DNA of 64,000 bases from Motilimonas cestriensis (lineage in GTDB: Bacteria; Pseudomonadota; Gammaproteobacteria; Enterobacterales; CBDFNC01). The DNA lies in the NCBI RefSeq assembly GCF_021295315.1, contig NZ_JAIMJA010000001.1:62001-126000 (forward strand), written 5' to 3'. Both the position numbers and the translations under genes were made by a program. The notes below the pieces were generated by a model. It did not search any database. It was given only the letters and a program-made list of their open reading frames with translations, and was not told the DNA's origin. Numbering within the stretch: the stretch's first letter is position 1; the number at the start of each line of letters is the position of its first letter. Positions 56,002 through 64,000 of this stretch are shown here, one piece after another.

Positions 56002-56973
56002 TTATTTGCCACGACTGGGGCTACGCGAGCTAGTATTACGATTTGTGCGAAAGCTACTACTGTTTGAAGTAGTGCGGCTTGATTTGGACTTAGCATTGGA
56101 GTAACTCGATCGGCTAGCAAAGTGAGTCGTCGCCTTGGCTTTTTGGCTGGCACTAGACACTTGACTACTGCCGGTACGGCTCTTAGCGTAAGGACTGCTA
56201 AATTTACTATTATTATTGCCAAATTTTTTGCTGGTACGAGCAACTTGCTGCTCTTGGCTTTTATATTGTTTAGGACTGGTGTAGCGCGAACGACCATAAT
56301 CGTTGTAATAACTGTAATCACGGTTGCGAGACCATGAATCATAAAGTACAGGCCGCGTTAAATTCGAGAATAACGCGTACATGCCGTACCATTCCCAAAA
56401 CGATACGCCATTACTATTTTGACTCCACTGGCCGTAATTTGGGTTGCCCACTAACTGACTGCCATCACCAAAATCTTGCGCACCATTAGCTTGCAGACTC
56501 GATTGCTTACTTACCGCATTAACCCGAGCTAATTTGCCATCGGACATATCTGCCAGTACATTAATGGGATCAGATAAGGCATCTGAAAACAGATCAGGAT
56601 TCGCCGCCTCTACAATATTTTCAAGCTCTGCCAGCTGCTCTTCTTTGGATACAAAGTTTTGTGGCGAGTCAATCGCTTGTTTTAAACGCTTTTGCAGCCC
56701 GGTAAACATCGGGCCGGAGGTAGTCGCATCTTTAGCCAGCTCATCAATCAACGGCCCATAATCTGGCTTTTGCTGTTTAAGCAAAGTGGCGTATTGTTTT
56801 AGTAAGGTGGCATTGCGTACTTGCCCCGCATCTAATTCACTCGCAAGGGTATTTAAGCGTAGCTTGGCCACACGTGAGTTAGCATCAATGGCCTCCCCCA
56901 ACTTATCACTGCACCCAGAGATAAATAATACAAGCCAAAATAATAAAAATGCCCCCACCTTCGGATGGTTCAT
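56002..56973 (-). CDS. Lipoprotein with Ser/Arg/Asn-rich tail, in DUF350-SpeE-like operon
   Basis: 323 residues. Signal peptide and lipobox FISGC (Cys21, Ser at +2, so outer membrane is expected). Residues ~25-130 are predicted helical with regular charged heptads (VAKLRLNTLASELDAGQVRN, LLKQYATLLKQQ). Residues ~165-210 have an aromatic patch (NPNYGQWSQNSNGVSFWEWYG and YSYYNDYGRSRY). The last ~100 residues are low-complexity Ser/Arg/Lys/Thr/Asn, strongly basic and probably disordered. I do not recognise a named domain. First gene of the operon, divergent from the DUF2919 gene. Confidence 0.75.
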   Translation of the reverse strand: MNHPKVGAFLLFWLVLFISGCSDKLGEAIDANSRVAKLRLNTLASELDAGQVRNATLLKQYATLLKQQKPDYGPLIDELAKDATTSGPMFTGLQKRLKQAIDSPQNFVSKEEQLAELENIVEAANPDLFSDALSDPINVLADMSDGKLARVNAVSKQSSLQANGAQDFGDGSQLVGNPNYGQWSQNSNGVSFWEWYGMYALFSNLTRPVLYDSWSRNRDYSYYNDYGRSRYTSPKQYKSQEQQVARTSKKFGNNNSKFSSPYAKSRTGSSQVSSASQKAKATTHFASRSSYSNAKSKSSRTTSNSSSFRTNRNTSSRSPSRGK

Positions 56974-57233
56974 TTTGCTCCCTTAGTCTATAGACTGATA
57001 ATGCCCAGACTTTACTTAAAATAAATGAAAATTAACAGCGATATTAATGTGTTAGTTGCTATTTCTAAAATAAGCTCCTCGCCAGTATAAAACGTCTCAC
57101 AGCAAGAATAGTAAAACACAGCAGTTATTAAAAAGGGTTACGAAAACAGATATCAGTATCGCTGTACTTGAAATTCGTGACACAGCCCACATATCTGTTT
57201 AATCTGTGGCTCTACGTTAAGGATAACCACGCC

Positions 57234-57722
57234 ATGCGACATTTATACCCTATCTCACAATATGACAATAATGGCGATCTTAAGCCACCTATTTGGTTTT
57301 ATGCTAGCTTATTTTTTCTAGCACGAACTTGGGTCATTTGGATCATGTCAGCGACAATCCGCCCTGATGGCAGTAAAATTATGGCACTGTTTTATCCCAT
57401 CAAAGTACACTTTTTTATGGGCATGGCCAGTGGCGCGTTAGCGGTTGTGTTATTTCTCATCGCAAGTCGTAAAGAAAATAAATGGATCGCGCCGCTTTGG
57501 CACAAAGGCAGAGCATTGCTGCTGTTTGCTGTTCTCATCGATTTTGGCTTATTGCTTAATGCCATTGTGGATCAACATTTTAGCTATTCTTGGGCCAGTG
57601 CTTTACAACTCGTTCTGGTGAGTTGGATTTTACTCTACACCTTAAAGAGCCAACGTTTAGCCGATTGCTTTAACAATTATCAGATTGGTAAGAAAACAGC
57701 CAATAAAAAAATACCTGCATAA
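57234..57722 (+). CDS. DUF2919 family inner-membrane protein (YfeZ-like)
   Basis: 162 residues from ATG 57234 (MRHLYPISQYDNNGDLKPPIWFY), which has AAGGA upstream and the DUF2919 N-terminal signature; an in-frame codon at 57168 adds 22 residues with no ribosome site. Four hydrophobic helices (WFYASLFFLARTWVIWIM, MGMASGALAVVLFLIA, ALLLFAVLIDFGLLLNAIV, ALQLVLVSWILLYTL). Function unknown in this family. Its last codons overlap the ndh terminator hairpin. Confidence 0.8.
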   Translation: MRHLYPISQYDNNGDLKPPIWFYASLFFLARTWVIWIMSATIRPDGSKIMALFYPIKVHFFMGMASGALAVVLFLIASRKENKWIAPLWHKGRALLLFAVLIDFGLLLNAIVDQHFSYSWASALQLVLVSWILLYTLKSQRLADCFNNYQIGKKTANKKIPA

Positions 57723-57730
57723 AGCAGGCA
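57703..57730 (-). terminator. Terminator of ndh
   Basis: On the minus strand TGCCTGC / GCAGGTA (one G-U pair, loop TTTAT) is followed by a run of seven T. It lies 37 bases after the ndh stop and overlaps the 3' end of the convergent DUF2919 gene. Confidence 0.85.
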
Positions 57731-57766
57731 TTTTCCTAGGGTCTAAGACAAATCGTAACTATCGCA

Positions 57767-59053
57767 CTAATGCAATTTTAATCGCGGTCGTAATACTCGG
57801 TTGATCCGGCCAACGACCGTCATTAATGCTGTTTTAATGTAGCCATGTAATGCTATTTGGTGCATACGATACAAGGACACGTAGACTAATCGCGCCATGC
57901 GCCCTTCTACCATCATCGAGCCACGCATCAAATTGCCCATTAAACTACCCACTGTACTAAATTGGCTAAGTGAGACTAAAGAGCCATGATCTTTATAAAC
58001 ATAGTCTTTTTCTGGTTTACCTTTTAGGCGGGCTAAAATATTGCTGTACACACAGCTGGCCATTTGATGTGCTGATTGCGCGCGAGGTGGAACTTGCGTG
58101 CCATCGGCCAAAGTGCAGGCAGCGCAATCACCCAGAGCATAAATGTTCTCATCTAAAGTGGTTTGCAAATTGGCTTTAACCACTAATTGATTGGCGCGGT
58201 TAGTTTCAAGTCCAGCAATCTCTTTCATGAAGTCAGGCGCTTTGATCCCTGCCGCCCAAACCATCAGATCAGACTCTATTAACTCACCTGATTTGGTCAT
58301 TAAGCCTTCAGGCGTGGCTTGCGTCACCATCGTTGCCGTTCTAACATCAACGCCTAATTCTGTTAATTCATGATGCGCCGCACTTGAAATGCGCAGCGGC
58401 AATGCAGGTAAAATTTTATCCCCCGCTTCAACTAATGTGACATGTAAGTCACTGGCCGACATATCATCAAAGCCATAACTTTTTACTTGCTTAAGAGAGT
58501 TAAATAACTCAGCAGACAACTCAACCCCCGTTGCCCCCGCACCGACGATAGCAACGCTCACTGCCGCCGTTTGTTTTTCCCCTAATTGTAAAAATTTATT
58601 GAGCATTTTATGGTGGAATTTATGTGCTTGCTCTGGACTATCTAAGAAAATACAGTGATCTCTTACCCCTGGCGTACCAAAATCATTACTGACACTGCCC
58701 AGCGCCATGACTAAAATATCGTAATCAAGTTGACGCTCTCTAAGCACTTCTGAGCCATCATCATCTAACATGGCGCCCAAAGTAATGCTTTTTTGCTCAC
58801 GTGAAATCGCTGACAGAGTGCCAAGTTGAAAATAAAAGCCGTGATTTTTTGCGTGAGCACGATAACTAAGGGCATCTACGCCATCATCAAGTGAGCCAGC
58901 TGCAACTTCGTGTAATAACGGTTTCCATAGGTGGGTGCGATTTTTATCGACTAAGGTGATATGCGCTTTCTTATTTCGGCCTAATTTTCGACCTAACTTA
59001 GTGGCAAGCTCTAATCCGCCTGCACCGCCACCAACAACAATGATTTTGGTCAT
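57767..59053 (-). CDS. ndh: NADH:quinone oxidoreductase type II (NDH-2)
   Basis: 428 residues. Single-subunit, non-proton-pumping NADH dehydrogenase on the cytoplasmic face of the membrane. FAD site [39 protein letters not shown] site [33 protein letters not shown] and the quinone-site region [11 protein letters not shown] are present; the C-terminal ~50 residues are amphipathic and basic, which fits membrane binding. Preceded by ycfP on the same strand, as in E. coli, with a hairpin in between. Confidence 0.97.
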   Translation of the reverse strand: MTKIIVVGGGAGGLELATKLGRKLGRNKKAHITLVDKNRTHLWKPLLHEVAAGSLDDGVDALSYRAHAKNHGFYFQLGTLSAISREQKSITLGAMLDDDGSEVLRERQLDYDILVMALGSVSNDFGTPGVRDHCIFLDSPEQAHKFHHKMLNKFLQLGEKQTAAVSVAIVGAGATGVELSAELFNSLKQVKSYGFDDMSASDLHVTLVEAGDKILPALPLRISSAAHHELTELGVDVRTATMVTQATPEGLMTKSGELIESDLMVWAAGIKAPDFMKEIAGLETNRANQLVVKANLQTTLDENIYALGDCAACTLADGTQVPPRAQSAHQMASCVYSNILARLKGKPEKDYVYKDHGSLVSLSQFSTVGSLMGNLMRGSMMVEGRMARLVYVSLYRMHQIALHGYIKTALMTVVGRINRVLRPRLKLH

Positions 59054-59073
59054 GTAATACTCCAGTCAAAAGC

Positions 59074-59101
59074 AAAATAGCGCAGAGGGCTGCACTATTT
59101 T
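59074..59101 (-). terminator. Hairpin between ycfP and ndh
   Basis: In minus-strand RNA a 12-bp stem (AAAATAG, U-G wobble, GCAG; loop CCCT) is followed by GCTTTTG. It ends 22 bases after the ycfP stop and about 20 bases before the ndh ATG. It may end ycfP transcripts or act as an ndh leader element. Confidence 0.5.
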
Positions 59102-59123
59102 AGTCTTAGTAGAGTATTCAGAC

Positions 59124-59675
59124 TTAAGCGAGGCTTCCCTGAGCTTTAAATTTTTTTATCGTTTGTAAGTGATGGGAAATATCTCGGAACTTGTGTTTTT
59201 GCTTTTCATCCCACACTATTTCGTAATATTCTTTCAGTTCCGTTTCAGATTTACTATTATCTAATACTTCATCGCCAGTTGAAAGGATACATAGGCAATT
59301 TCCTGAATTTTTATTACGAAAATCCGACACACACTTACTCCCGATATCCGTATATTCTTCTGGCCACTCTATTTTCCCGACCATGTTGTCTTCCGGATGA
59401 AGATTAGGATTGAGTAATACTTGGCGAATACCACATAAAAAACCAATGCGCTCACTCCAATAGCCACCGAGTCCGACACCACAGATAAGCGGAGATTCAT
59501 CTTCACAGTGTTGGATATGCTTGTGTACTTCTTTTAGTAAATGGCTCATATCCATTCTGGGGTGGATAGTACTGTAATGAACAAAGCGTACATCATCGTC
59601 AATAAATTTCAGTTGCATCACTTTTTCATGATTACCCGGACTTGTAGCATCAAACCCGTGCAAGTAGATAATCAT
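59124..59675 (-). CDS. ycfP: YcfP/UPF0227 family alpha/beta hydrolase-like protein
   Basis: 183 residues. It begins [24 protein letters not shown], nearly the E. coli YcfP N-terminus, and has the nucleophile-elbow region [18 protein letters not shown], where the usual Ser of GxSxG is Leu; YcfP of E. coli shows the same change, so ordinary serine esterase activity is doubtful. [16 protein letters not shown] near the end carries the conserved His. Located before ndh; E. coli has nagZ and thiK immediately upstream, which are absent here. Confidence 0.93.
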   Translation of the reverse strand: MIIYLHGFDATSPGNHEKVMQLKFIDDDVRFVHYSTIHPRMDMSHLLKEVHKHIQHCEDESPLICGVGLGGYWSERIGFLCGIRQVLLNPNLHPEDNMVGKIEWPEEYTDIGSKCVSDFRNKNSGNCLCILSTGDEVLDNSKSETELKEYYEIVWDEKQKHKFRDISHHLQTIKKFKAQGSLA

Positions 59676-59894
59676 AAGCTCTCCTTCGTTGCCTGTGTTA
59701 CCCGTCTTTTGCGAGTTTAGGCTAGTCTATTTTATTAAATATCAATTTACCCCGATAAACACGCTGGTCACTTGCATCTTTATCCCTCAGCTCATTCACA
59801 ATGCACAATCATGCTCATTTGAAAGCGAAGTAAGAAAGTTTCAATTCTCTAGGGTCGGTTTGTCTCTCGAGGTTTCACTTTTGTTCGAGATAAA

Positions 59895-59913
59895 AGCCCG
59901 CATAAAGCGGGCT
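59895..59913 (-). terminator. Terminator of the hinT-lpoB operon
   Basis: A perfect 7-bp stem AGCCCGC / GCGGGCT (loop ATAAA in the plus strand), followed on the minus strand by TTTATC, lies 7 bases after the lpoB stop. Confidence 0.8.
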
Positions 59914-59920
59914 GTTACGT

Positions 59921-60517
59921 TTATAATCCGAACTTATTGCGTTCTTCCAGCTTGCGAATTTCTGTTTCATCCGCCCATTCAATGATGCCACTTTGCAAGT
60001 CCATCAAGCGCATTGTGAATTTATAATATACGTCTTTCTTTTTGCCGTTGTCTTTCACTATGCTAGACAAATTGCCATAGAGCATATATTGCGCGCCGAT
60101 TTGCTTGCCAAACGAAATGGCCGTGGTTGGGTCAACCATACCGCCGTCATTTTGAAACTCTAACTGTTGGCGCACCGCTGCAACGCGTCCCATGTCAACA
60201 AAGCGAAACTTACCTGAGCGTAGTAAATTAGTTGAAATAGTATCTGAGATAGACTCAGTATCAATGTGCTCACTGGTTTTATTCTTAATACGCTCAACAT
60301 ACACCACAGGACGTGCTTTGGCGGTGATCGCTACAACCGCAGGAAAGGTCAACATATCGTCAGTCATGTCTTGGGCGACTTTTTGTAGGTCAGTTGAGCC
60401 AAAACCAATGTCGGTGGTCTCTACTTCGGTTGCATCACCGTAGCTAATTTGATTGGAACAACCCGCCATGGTTAACGCTGCAATACCGATTGATACTGCC
60501 ATCAGTGTCTTCTTCAT
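59921..60517 (-). CDS. lpoB: Penicillin-binding protein activator LpoB
   Basis: 198 residues, outer-membrane lipoprotein (lipobox MAGC, Ser at +2) that activates PBP1B. The globular domain is recognisable: KARPVVYVERIKNKTSEHIDTESISDTISTNLL, FRFVDMGRVAAVRQQLEFQ, and AQYMLYGNLSSIV to GIIEWADETEIRK. It lacks the long Pro-rich linker of E. coli LpoB, with only a ~25-residue spacer after the lipid anchor, so the reach through the peptidoglycan must be shorter or arranged otherwise. Last gene of the hinT operon. Confidence 0.92.
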   Translation of the reverse strand: MKKTLMAVSIGIAALTMAGCSNQISYGDATEVETTDIGFGSTDLQKVAQDMTDDMLTFPAVVAITAKARPVVYVERIKNKTSEHIDTESISDTISTNLLRSGKFRFVDMGRVAAVRQQLEFQNDGGMVDPTTAISFGKQIGAQYMLYGNLSSIVKDNGKKKDVYYKFTMRLMDLQSGIIEWADETEIRKLEERNKFGL

Positions 60518-60528
60518 CTCAATAAACC

Positions 60529-60939
60529 TTACTGTTTAACTACTTCTCGAATATAGATATGTGCTTGTGCCGCACTGGCACTGGGCGCTGTTGCTTGAAC
60601 GGTTACGTGCTGGTGCCCGTGTAACTTTAACGGTCGCCATGGCGTGCCATCGCGCTCAACTTCAAAACCAAATTGATCAAACCAATAAAACTTATATTGC
60701 AAGGTTTGATCTGTATCTGTGGTACTGATTGCACTTGCGTGAACAACTAATAAATCGTTGACCACTTTGGTCTTAATATCATTTAATACTAACTTGTTTG
60801 CCAAATTATGATTGTCTATTTTAACTACTGGTTGAGCGTTGATACTATCGATACTTAAGTCTATTCCCGAGGTGTTTTGGCTACAAGCCCCTAGTAATAA
60901 AGCTGTTAAACAAATAGACCATTTACTAAATAGATTCAT
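60529..60939 (-). CDS. ycfL: DUF1425 lipoprotein YcfL
   Basis: 136 residues. Lipobox LLGAC (Ser at +2). DUF1425 core: LVLNDIKTKVVNDLLVVHASAIST, LQYKFYWFDQFGFEVERDGTPW and a C-terminal beta segment AHIYIREVV. In E. coli ycfL lies between hinT and lpoB; here too it precedes lpoB, by 11 bases. Function unknown, but the fixed place next to lpoB suggests a link to the cell envelope. Confidence 0.9.
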   Translation of the reverse strand: MNLFSKWSICLTALLLGACSQNTSGIDLSIDSINAQPVVKIDNHNLANKLVLNDIKTKVVNDLLVVHASAISTTDTDQTLQYKFYWFDQFGFEVERDGTPWRPLKLHGHQHVTVQATAPSASAAQAHIYIREVVKQ

Positions 60940-60961
60940 AATTGAAGACCTATTGAGTGAT

Positions 60962-62401
60962 TCATAAAGGAAAGACCTGACTAGTGATACCGCTGTTTTG
61001 TACCGAGATCAAGACTAAATTTAGCTTACCGGCCTGAACCTTGAAATCGATAGGGTGTTGGTGACGGCCATCTCGTAATATCACGCCGTGCTGACCGAGA
61101 GCAAGATGAGTATCAATAACAAGAGCCTCATTAGGTAATAGGCTCCAACTTCGTGTATCGGCTGTTTCCGAGGCCATATTGTAAAGGTTAATCAACAAAT
61201 TTCCCCAATCACCCGCTTCTTTTGCCACTTTCTGGCGTAACATTTCTTTGGCGAACAAACGGATCCCCTGACGGATTAACTGCCCGGTTAAATCTTCTTG
61301 TAACTGTTTTGCCGCCATTGCAGTCAGCTTGGCAATGGGGGCGGCATCAAGTCGACGGCCTTCATCAATAATAGAAAAACTCTGTGCCTGGCCGTCGGGC
61401 TGATAAACAGGCATCGCCACATTAAAAACACCATAATAGCCATCAGAAGAACGGATTGGCACCGGTAAGCGCACTTCCTGCTTAGCTGCAATAAGTCCAG
61501 ACTCAATCAAGAACACCACTCTAGCCGTCGATGTATTATGTTCAACCCTTGGTTTAAGTTGCCTAAAGTCACGTTCAAACTGTGCAATATCATCAACCAT
61601 ATTCAGCTGGTTAGCTAAATCAAATAAGCGGCGTTGAACATAGATATTATCGGGGGTAATTTCTAACGCACGTTTGTAATCGATGTACGCCGAATTGTAT
61701 TCCCGCGCAGCATCGTATAACAGCGCCGAAAAATAAAAAGTATAAGCATTTTGATAGCCATTTTTCAGCTCACCAATAACCCCACTCATATCCGGGTAGG
61801 CATTTAAGGCACTTTGCGTATCGGCAAGTATTCCATTCTGCTTGGCCTTATCTACCGCACTCTGTAACCAAACTTGATGCTCCGCTAAGGCTTTTTCTTG
61901 TTGCAGATTCGCCCTGCGAATTTCAACTAATGCCGCCTCAGGTTGCTGTAAAGCAAGATAGTTCAAGGCTAAATAATGGTGTAATAAAGTACGCTCATAA
62001 CTTGGCACAGCATAGATGATGGCATTATCGTTGCTTATTGCTGTGCTTAGTTGGTTGATACCTTGTGATAAACGGTACTGCGCCGCTTTATCTTGTGCCA
62101 CTAAAACTGCATCAGCCTGCTTAAAAGTTTCTAAGCTTTGTTGCCATTGCTGAGCGAGAAACTGAGCTCTACCTTTTTCCAATAACAACAAGGTATGGTT
62201 ATGTTCTGTGGGAGAGCCCGGCTCAATACTGTCTGCAGCAAGGCCAAATTGACCTTGTGCGACCAAGGTTCGCTGCGGCTGCATCTGTGCGCTGTATGTG
62301 ACAAAAATATTTTTGACATTCGATGTTGAACACCCGCTAACCAGCAACACAAGCAGTATAAAACAAGAATACCATTGGCACCGAATAACGTTTGTTAGCA
62401 T
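60962..62401 (-). CDS. COG3014-type TPR-like lipoprotein
   Basis: 479 residues. Lipobox VSGC (Ser at +2). The N-terminal half is rich in helical pairs typical of TPR repeats ([71 protein letters not shown] written here only by their key residues A8, G8, A20 spacing). The C-terminal ~150 residues are a beta-rich domain with [19 protein letters not shown] and [11 protein letters not shown]. Resembles uncharacterised lipoproteins grouped as COG3014. It overlaps hinT by 7 bases and is absent from the E. coli hinT-ycfL-lpoB operon. Function unknown; envelope assembly is inferred. Confidence 0.8.
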   Translation of the reverse strand: MLTNVIRCQWYSCFILLVLLVSGCSTSNVKNIFVTYSAQMQPQRTLVAQGQFGLAADSIEPGSPTEHNHTLLLLEKGRAQFLAQQWQQSLETFKQADAVLVAQDKAAQYRLSQGINQLSTAISNDNAIIYAVPSYERTLLHHYLALNYLALQQPEAALVEIRRANLQQEKALAEHQVWLQSAVDKAKQNGILADTQSALNAYPDMSGVIGELKNGYQNAYTFYFSALLYDAAREYNSAYIDYKRALEITPDNIYVQRRLFDLANQLNMVDDIAQFERDFRQLKPRVEHNTSTARVVFLIESGLIAAKQEVRLPVPIRSSDGYYGVFNVAMPVYQPDGQAQSFSIIDEGRRLDAAPIAKLTAMAAKQLQEDLTGQLIRQGIRLFAKEMLRQKVAKEAGDWGNLLINLYNMASETADTRSWSLLPNEALVIDTHLALGQHGVILRDGRHQHPIDFKVQAGKLNLVLISVQNSGITSQVFPL

Positions 62402-62754
62402 TTATTAACCGTCAGCATTGGACCTAACGGCTCGCCTCCGACCAAATGCAAATGAATATGGTAAACCTCTTGGCCGCCATGCTCATTACAATTCATGATC
62501 AAACGGTAGCCTGATTCATCAATGCCCTGCTCTTTCGCCAATTGTTTAGCAACACGGTACATCCGACCAATGACTACTTCATCTTCAATTTCAATATCAT
62601 TGGCGGTGGCAATTTGTTTATTTGGTACAATTAAAATATGCACTTTAGCTTTTGGCGCAATGTCTGGAAAAGCGGTCACCAACTCGTCTTGGTATAACAA
62701 GGTAGCGGGAATCTCTTGACGAATAATTTTACTAAAGATGGTTTCCTGAGCCAT
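62395..62754 (-). CDS. hinT: HIT-family purine nucleoside phosphoramidase HinT
   Basis: 119 residues. [36 protein letters not shown] and the histidine triad HIHLHLVGG are as in E. coli HinT (YcfF). Hydrolyses adenosine phosphoramidates and lysyl-adenylates. First gene of the minus-strand operon hinT-COG3014-ycfL-lpoB. The short C-terminal tail after the triad ([12 protein letters not shown]) is complete. Cytoplasmic. Confidence 0.96.
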   Translation of the reverse strand: MAQETIFSKIIRQEIPATLLYQDELVTAFPDIAPKAKVHILIVPNKQIATANDIEIEDEVVIGRMYRVAKQLAKEQGIDESGYRLIMNCNEHGGQEVYHIHLHLVGGEPLGPMLTVNKC

Positions 62755-63035
62755 GTCCTATCCCCTATGTAGTGGTTAAAATTGTGATATATACCATATA
62801 ATGACAGAAGGCTTATCATTAAGCATGTTTTTTCTAAGCCAATGTAATTGCGATAAAAGCCTTCCTTACTTGACTCTCTTTTGATCTATCTGCCGAAACC
62901 TTGAGGTGTCTAGATTTGACACTAGTGATAACTTGATCCTCATTAAATTGAATGAGATTTTGAATGTTACAATTAGTTAAAAAGGGTGATGCACTCCAAA
63001 GTTGTAAGAAAAAATGTCATTTTTGATAGTTAAGT

Positions 63036-63062
63036 TAAAGATAAATAAGCATTTAACGATAA
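63036..63062 (+). promoter_or_regulatory. Sigma-28 (FliA) type promoter of the chemoreceptor gene
   Basis: TAAAGATA (63036-63043), exactly 11 bases, then AACGATAA (63055-63062). The FliA consensus is TAAAGTTT-N11-GCCGATAA, so 6 of 8 and 6 of 8 match, with the diagnostic CGATAA intact. Chemoreceptors are typical FliA targets. Confidence 0.65.
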
Positions 63063-63134
63063 CAATATAGGAAAGCAAAAAAAGTAAGACGCAGGATGCG
63101 TCACAATTACGGGTATAAGGGATGCCTTAGGTAA

Positions 63135-63169
63135 AAAATGTTTGAGGCACAGAATAAGTGCCACATTTT
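63135..63169 (+). other. Stem-loop in chemoreceptor 5' leader
   Basis: AAAATGT pairs with ACATTTT and, inside, GGCAC pairs with GTGCC (loop AGAATAA); TTGA bulges on one side. It lies ~70 bases upstream of the start codon. Possible leader structure. Confidence 0.4.
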
Positions 63170-63237
63170 ATATCTATGCTTGCTTAATAAAAACAAGGGC
63201 CTTGGCCTCTCTTTCTAATGCAAAGCACGAGTATTTT

Positions 63238-64000
63238 ATGAAAAACTTTTGGAACAATCTATCCATCATACGCAAAGTAAGTTTGGGCTTTGTTTTGTTA
63301 GTGCTCATGTTGTTGTTCACTAACTTTATGTCCTTACAAACAGGCAACAAGCTTGAAAGTGCTATGGCTGACGTTACCGAACGCGCTACGCCCCTTGTTT
63401 TACAAACCAGTAAAACAGCGGTTGCACTGCTGCAAGCCGATAATGATCTTAAATATTTTCTACTCAGTGATAAACCAGAAGAATTAAGTAACCTAGTTAC
63501 TCGTTTCAAAGAAAAACAACAAAGTTTTGAGTCTGAACTGAACCAGTTAGCGCAGATGGCACAAGGTCAAGGTGGATTAAGTGGACAGGTTGCCAGCATC
63601 ACCGAGCAAGAGGTGCTTTATTTTGCTACAGCTAACGATGTAATGCCGCTATGGATTGATTTTGTTACTCAACGCGCAAAGTTCACTTCACTAAAAAGTC
63701 AATTCGCGGTAATGACACCGAACCTTAAACAAAAAATAGTCAGTTTAGCGAAAGACGATCCGAGTGCCGCAGCGACAGCCGATGCCATGGTTTCAAAAAT
63801 ATCCCTTTTAGAACTGAGTACCAATGACGCGCTTAATCAAGAAGACCCCGCAAAAGTAAAATCCACCTTGAGACGCAATAAATTTCAGATCCGTTCGATA
63901 GAGAATGCTGCAAAAACACTCGCAAAAATAAACCCAGAGTTTTCTGGCCAAGCGGCTGACTTAGTGGCACAACTTGTAAAAGACACCACCGATCCCAAAT
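63238..64000 (+). CDS. Methyl-accepting chemotaxis protein, N-terminal part (runs off window)
   Basis: First 254 residues, read from ATG 63238 to the window edge. MKNFWNNLSIIRKVSLGFVLLVLMLLFTNFM gives a basic start and a first membrane helix at about 12-31 (longer stretch not quoted beyond key residues F17, L21, L25); the rest is an all-helical periplasmic domain with Gln/Ala/Lys-rich helices (ERATPLVLQTSKTAVALLQ, DPAKVKSTLRRNKFQIR), as in four-helix or HBM-type ligand-binding domains. The second helix, HAMP and signalling domains must lie beyond the edge. No strong ribosome site is seen. The sigma-28-like promoter upstream supports a chemotaxis receptor. Confidence 0.75.
   Translation, partial: MKNFWNNLSIIRKVSLGFVLLVLMLLFTNFMSLQTGNKLESAMADVTERATPLVLQTSKTAVALLQADNDLKYFLLSDKPEELSNLVTRFKEKQQSFESELNQLAQMAQGQGGLSGQVASITEQEVLYFATANDVMPLWIDFVTQRAKFTSLKSQFAVMTPNLKQKIVSLAKDDPSAAATADAMVSKISLLELSTNDALNQEDPAKVKSTLRRNKFQIRSIENAAKTLAKINPEFSGQAADLVAQLVKDTTDPK

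Larger units (their letters stand above)
62755..63237. other. Intergenic hinT-chemoreceptor, with flagellar-type promoter
   Basis: 483 bases, AT-rich, no gene supported. It holds a sigma-28-like promoter, a small hairpin GACGCA / TGCGTC around 63091-63105, and a larger stem-loop at 63135-63169. It does not fit the GEMM c-di-GMP riboswitch layout I know. Confidence 0.6.

Noticed and set aside
59689-59985. Plus-strand open frame of 98 codons between ycfP and lpoB
   Set aside because: Overlaps the lpoB terminator and 3' end, has no ribosome site, and its composition is not protein-like.
63090-63180. Possible c-di-GMP (GEMM) riboswitch before the chemoreceptor gene
   Set aside because: The small hairpins do not reproduce the conserved GEMM core or tetraloop/receptor layout.
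1-64000. Mobile elements, tRNA genes, CRISPR arrays or prophage
   Set aside because: No transposase, integrase, clover-leaf, regularly spaced repeat or phage-like gene block was found on reading both strands.

Overview
The window is a chromosomal segment from a gammaproteobacterium, most likely a marine member of the Alteromonadales close to Shewanella, Psychrobium or Ferrimonas. This rests on protein resemblance and gene order (gyrA/ubiG/nrdAB/yfaE, the sdhCDAB-sucABCD block divergent from gltA, comEC-msbA-lpxK-ycaR-kdsB, mfd near lolCDE and ndh, and hinT-ycfL-lpoB), a modest GC content, and the small lipoprotein and sensor genes between them. I see no insertion sequence, prophage, integron, CRISPR array, rRNA or tRNA. 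It is mostly housekeeping chromosome with small accessory islands.

Layout. 1-4.3 kb (minus): gyrA, a terminator, then serC and the start of hisC. 4.4-10.2 kb (plus): ubiG, then nrdA-nrdB-yfaE behind a compact control region (perfect DnaA box, one near-perfect and one weaker NrdR box), then a pdxH homologue. 10.4-17 kb: an esterase-like lipoprotein, cobQ, a LigB-type DNA ligase with a signal peptide, and a Pat/PatZ-type protein acetyltransferase. 17.2-20.1 kb: the convergent DEAD-box helicases rhlE and dbpA. 20.2-23 kb: a membrane GGDEF-EAL protein divergent from a membrane protein with a degenerate GGDEF domain. 23-34.3 kb: sdhCDAB, a terminator-like hairpin, and sucABCD on the minus strand, with gltA divergent. 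34.4-41.3 kb: a DUF4377 lipoprotein, the comEC-msbA-lpxK-ycaR-kdsB operon, and a DUF2062 gene. 41.6-42.6 kb: a general porin with a long leader holding a Fur-like site.

42.9-53.3 kb: lolCDE (minus) divergent from a PilZ-like gene, mfd and csiV, then a histidine kinase with a periplasmic CxxCH haem-c motif and a small unknown gene. 53.4-57 kb: a minus-strand operon of a low-complexity lipoprotein, a duplicated DUF350 membrane protein and a membrane-anchored spermidine-synthase-like protein. This is the best candidate for a poorly described system here. 57.2-62.8 kb: a DUF2919 protein, then ndh, ycfP and the hinT-COG3014-ycfL-lpoB lipoprotein operon that supports peptidoglycan synthesis. 63.2 kb to the end: the start of a chemoreceptor gene with a sigma-28-like promoter.

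The genes fall into groups: DNA supply and topology (gyrA, nrdAB, mfd), the oxidative TCA cycle and respiratory entry (gltA, sdh, suc, ndh), envelope biogenesis (msbA, lpxK, kdsB, lolCDE, lpoB, csiV) and signalling (c-di-GMP proteins, haem kinase, chemoreceptor). All functional calls come from reading sequence and motifs; no database search was run.
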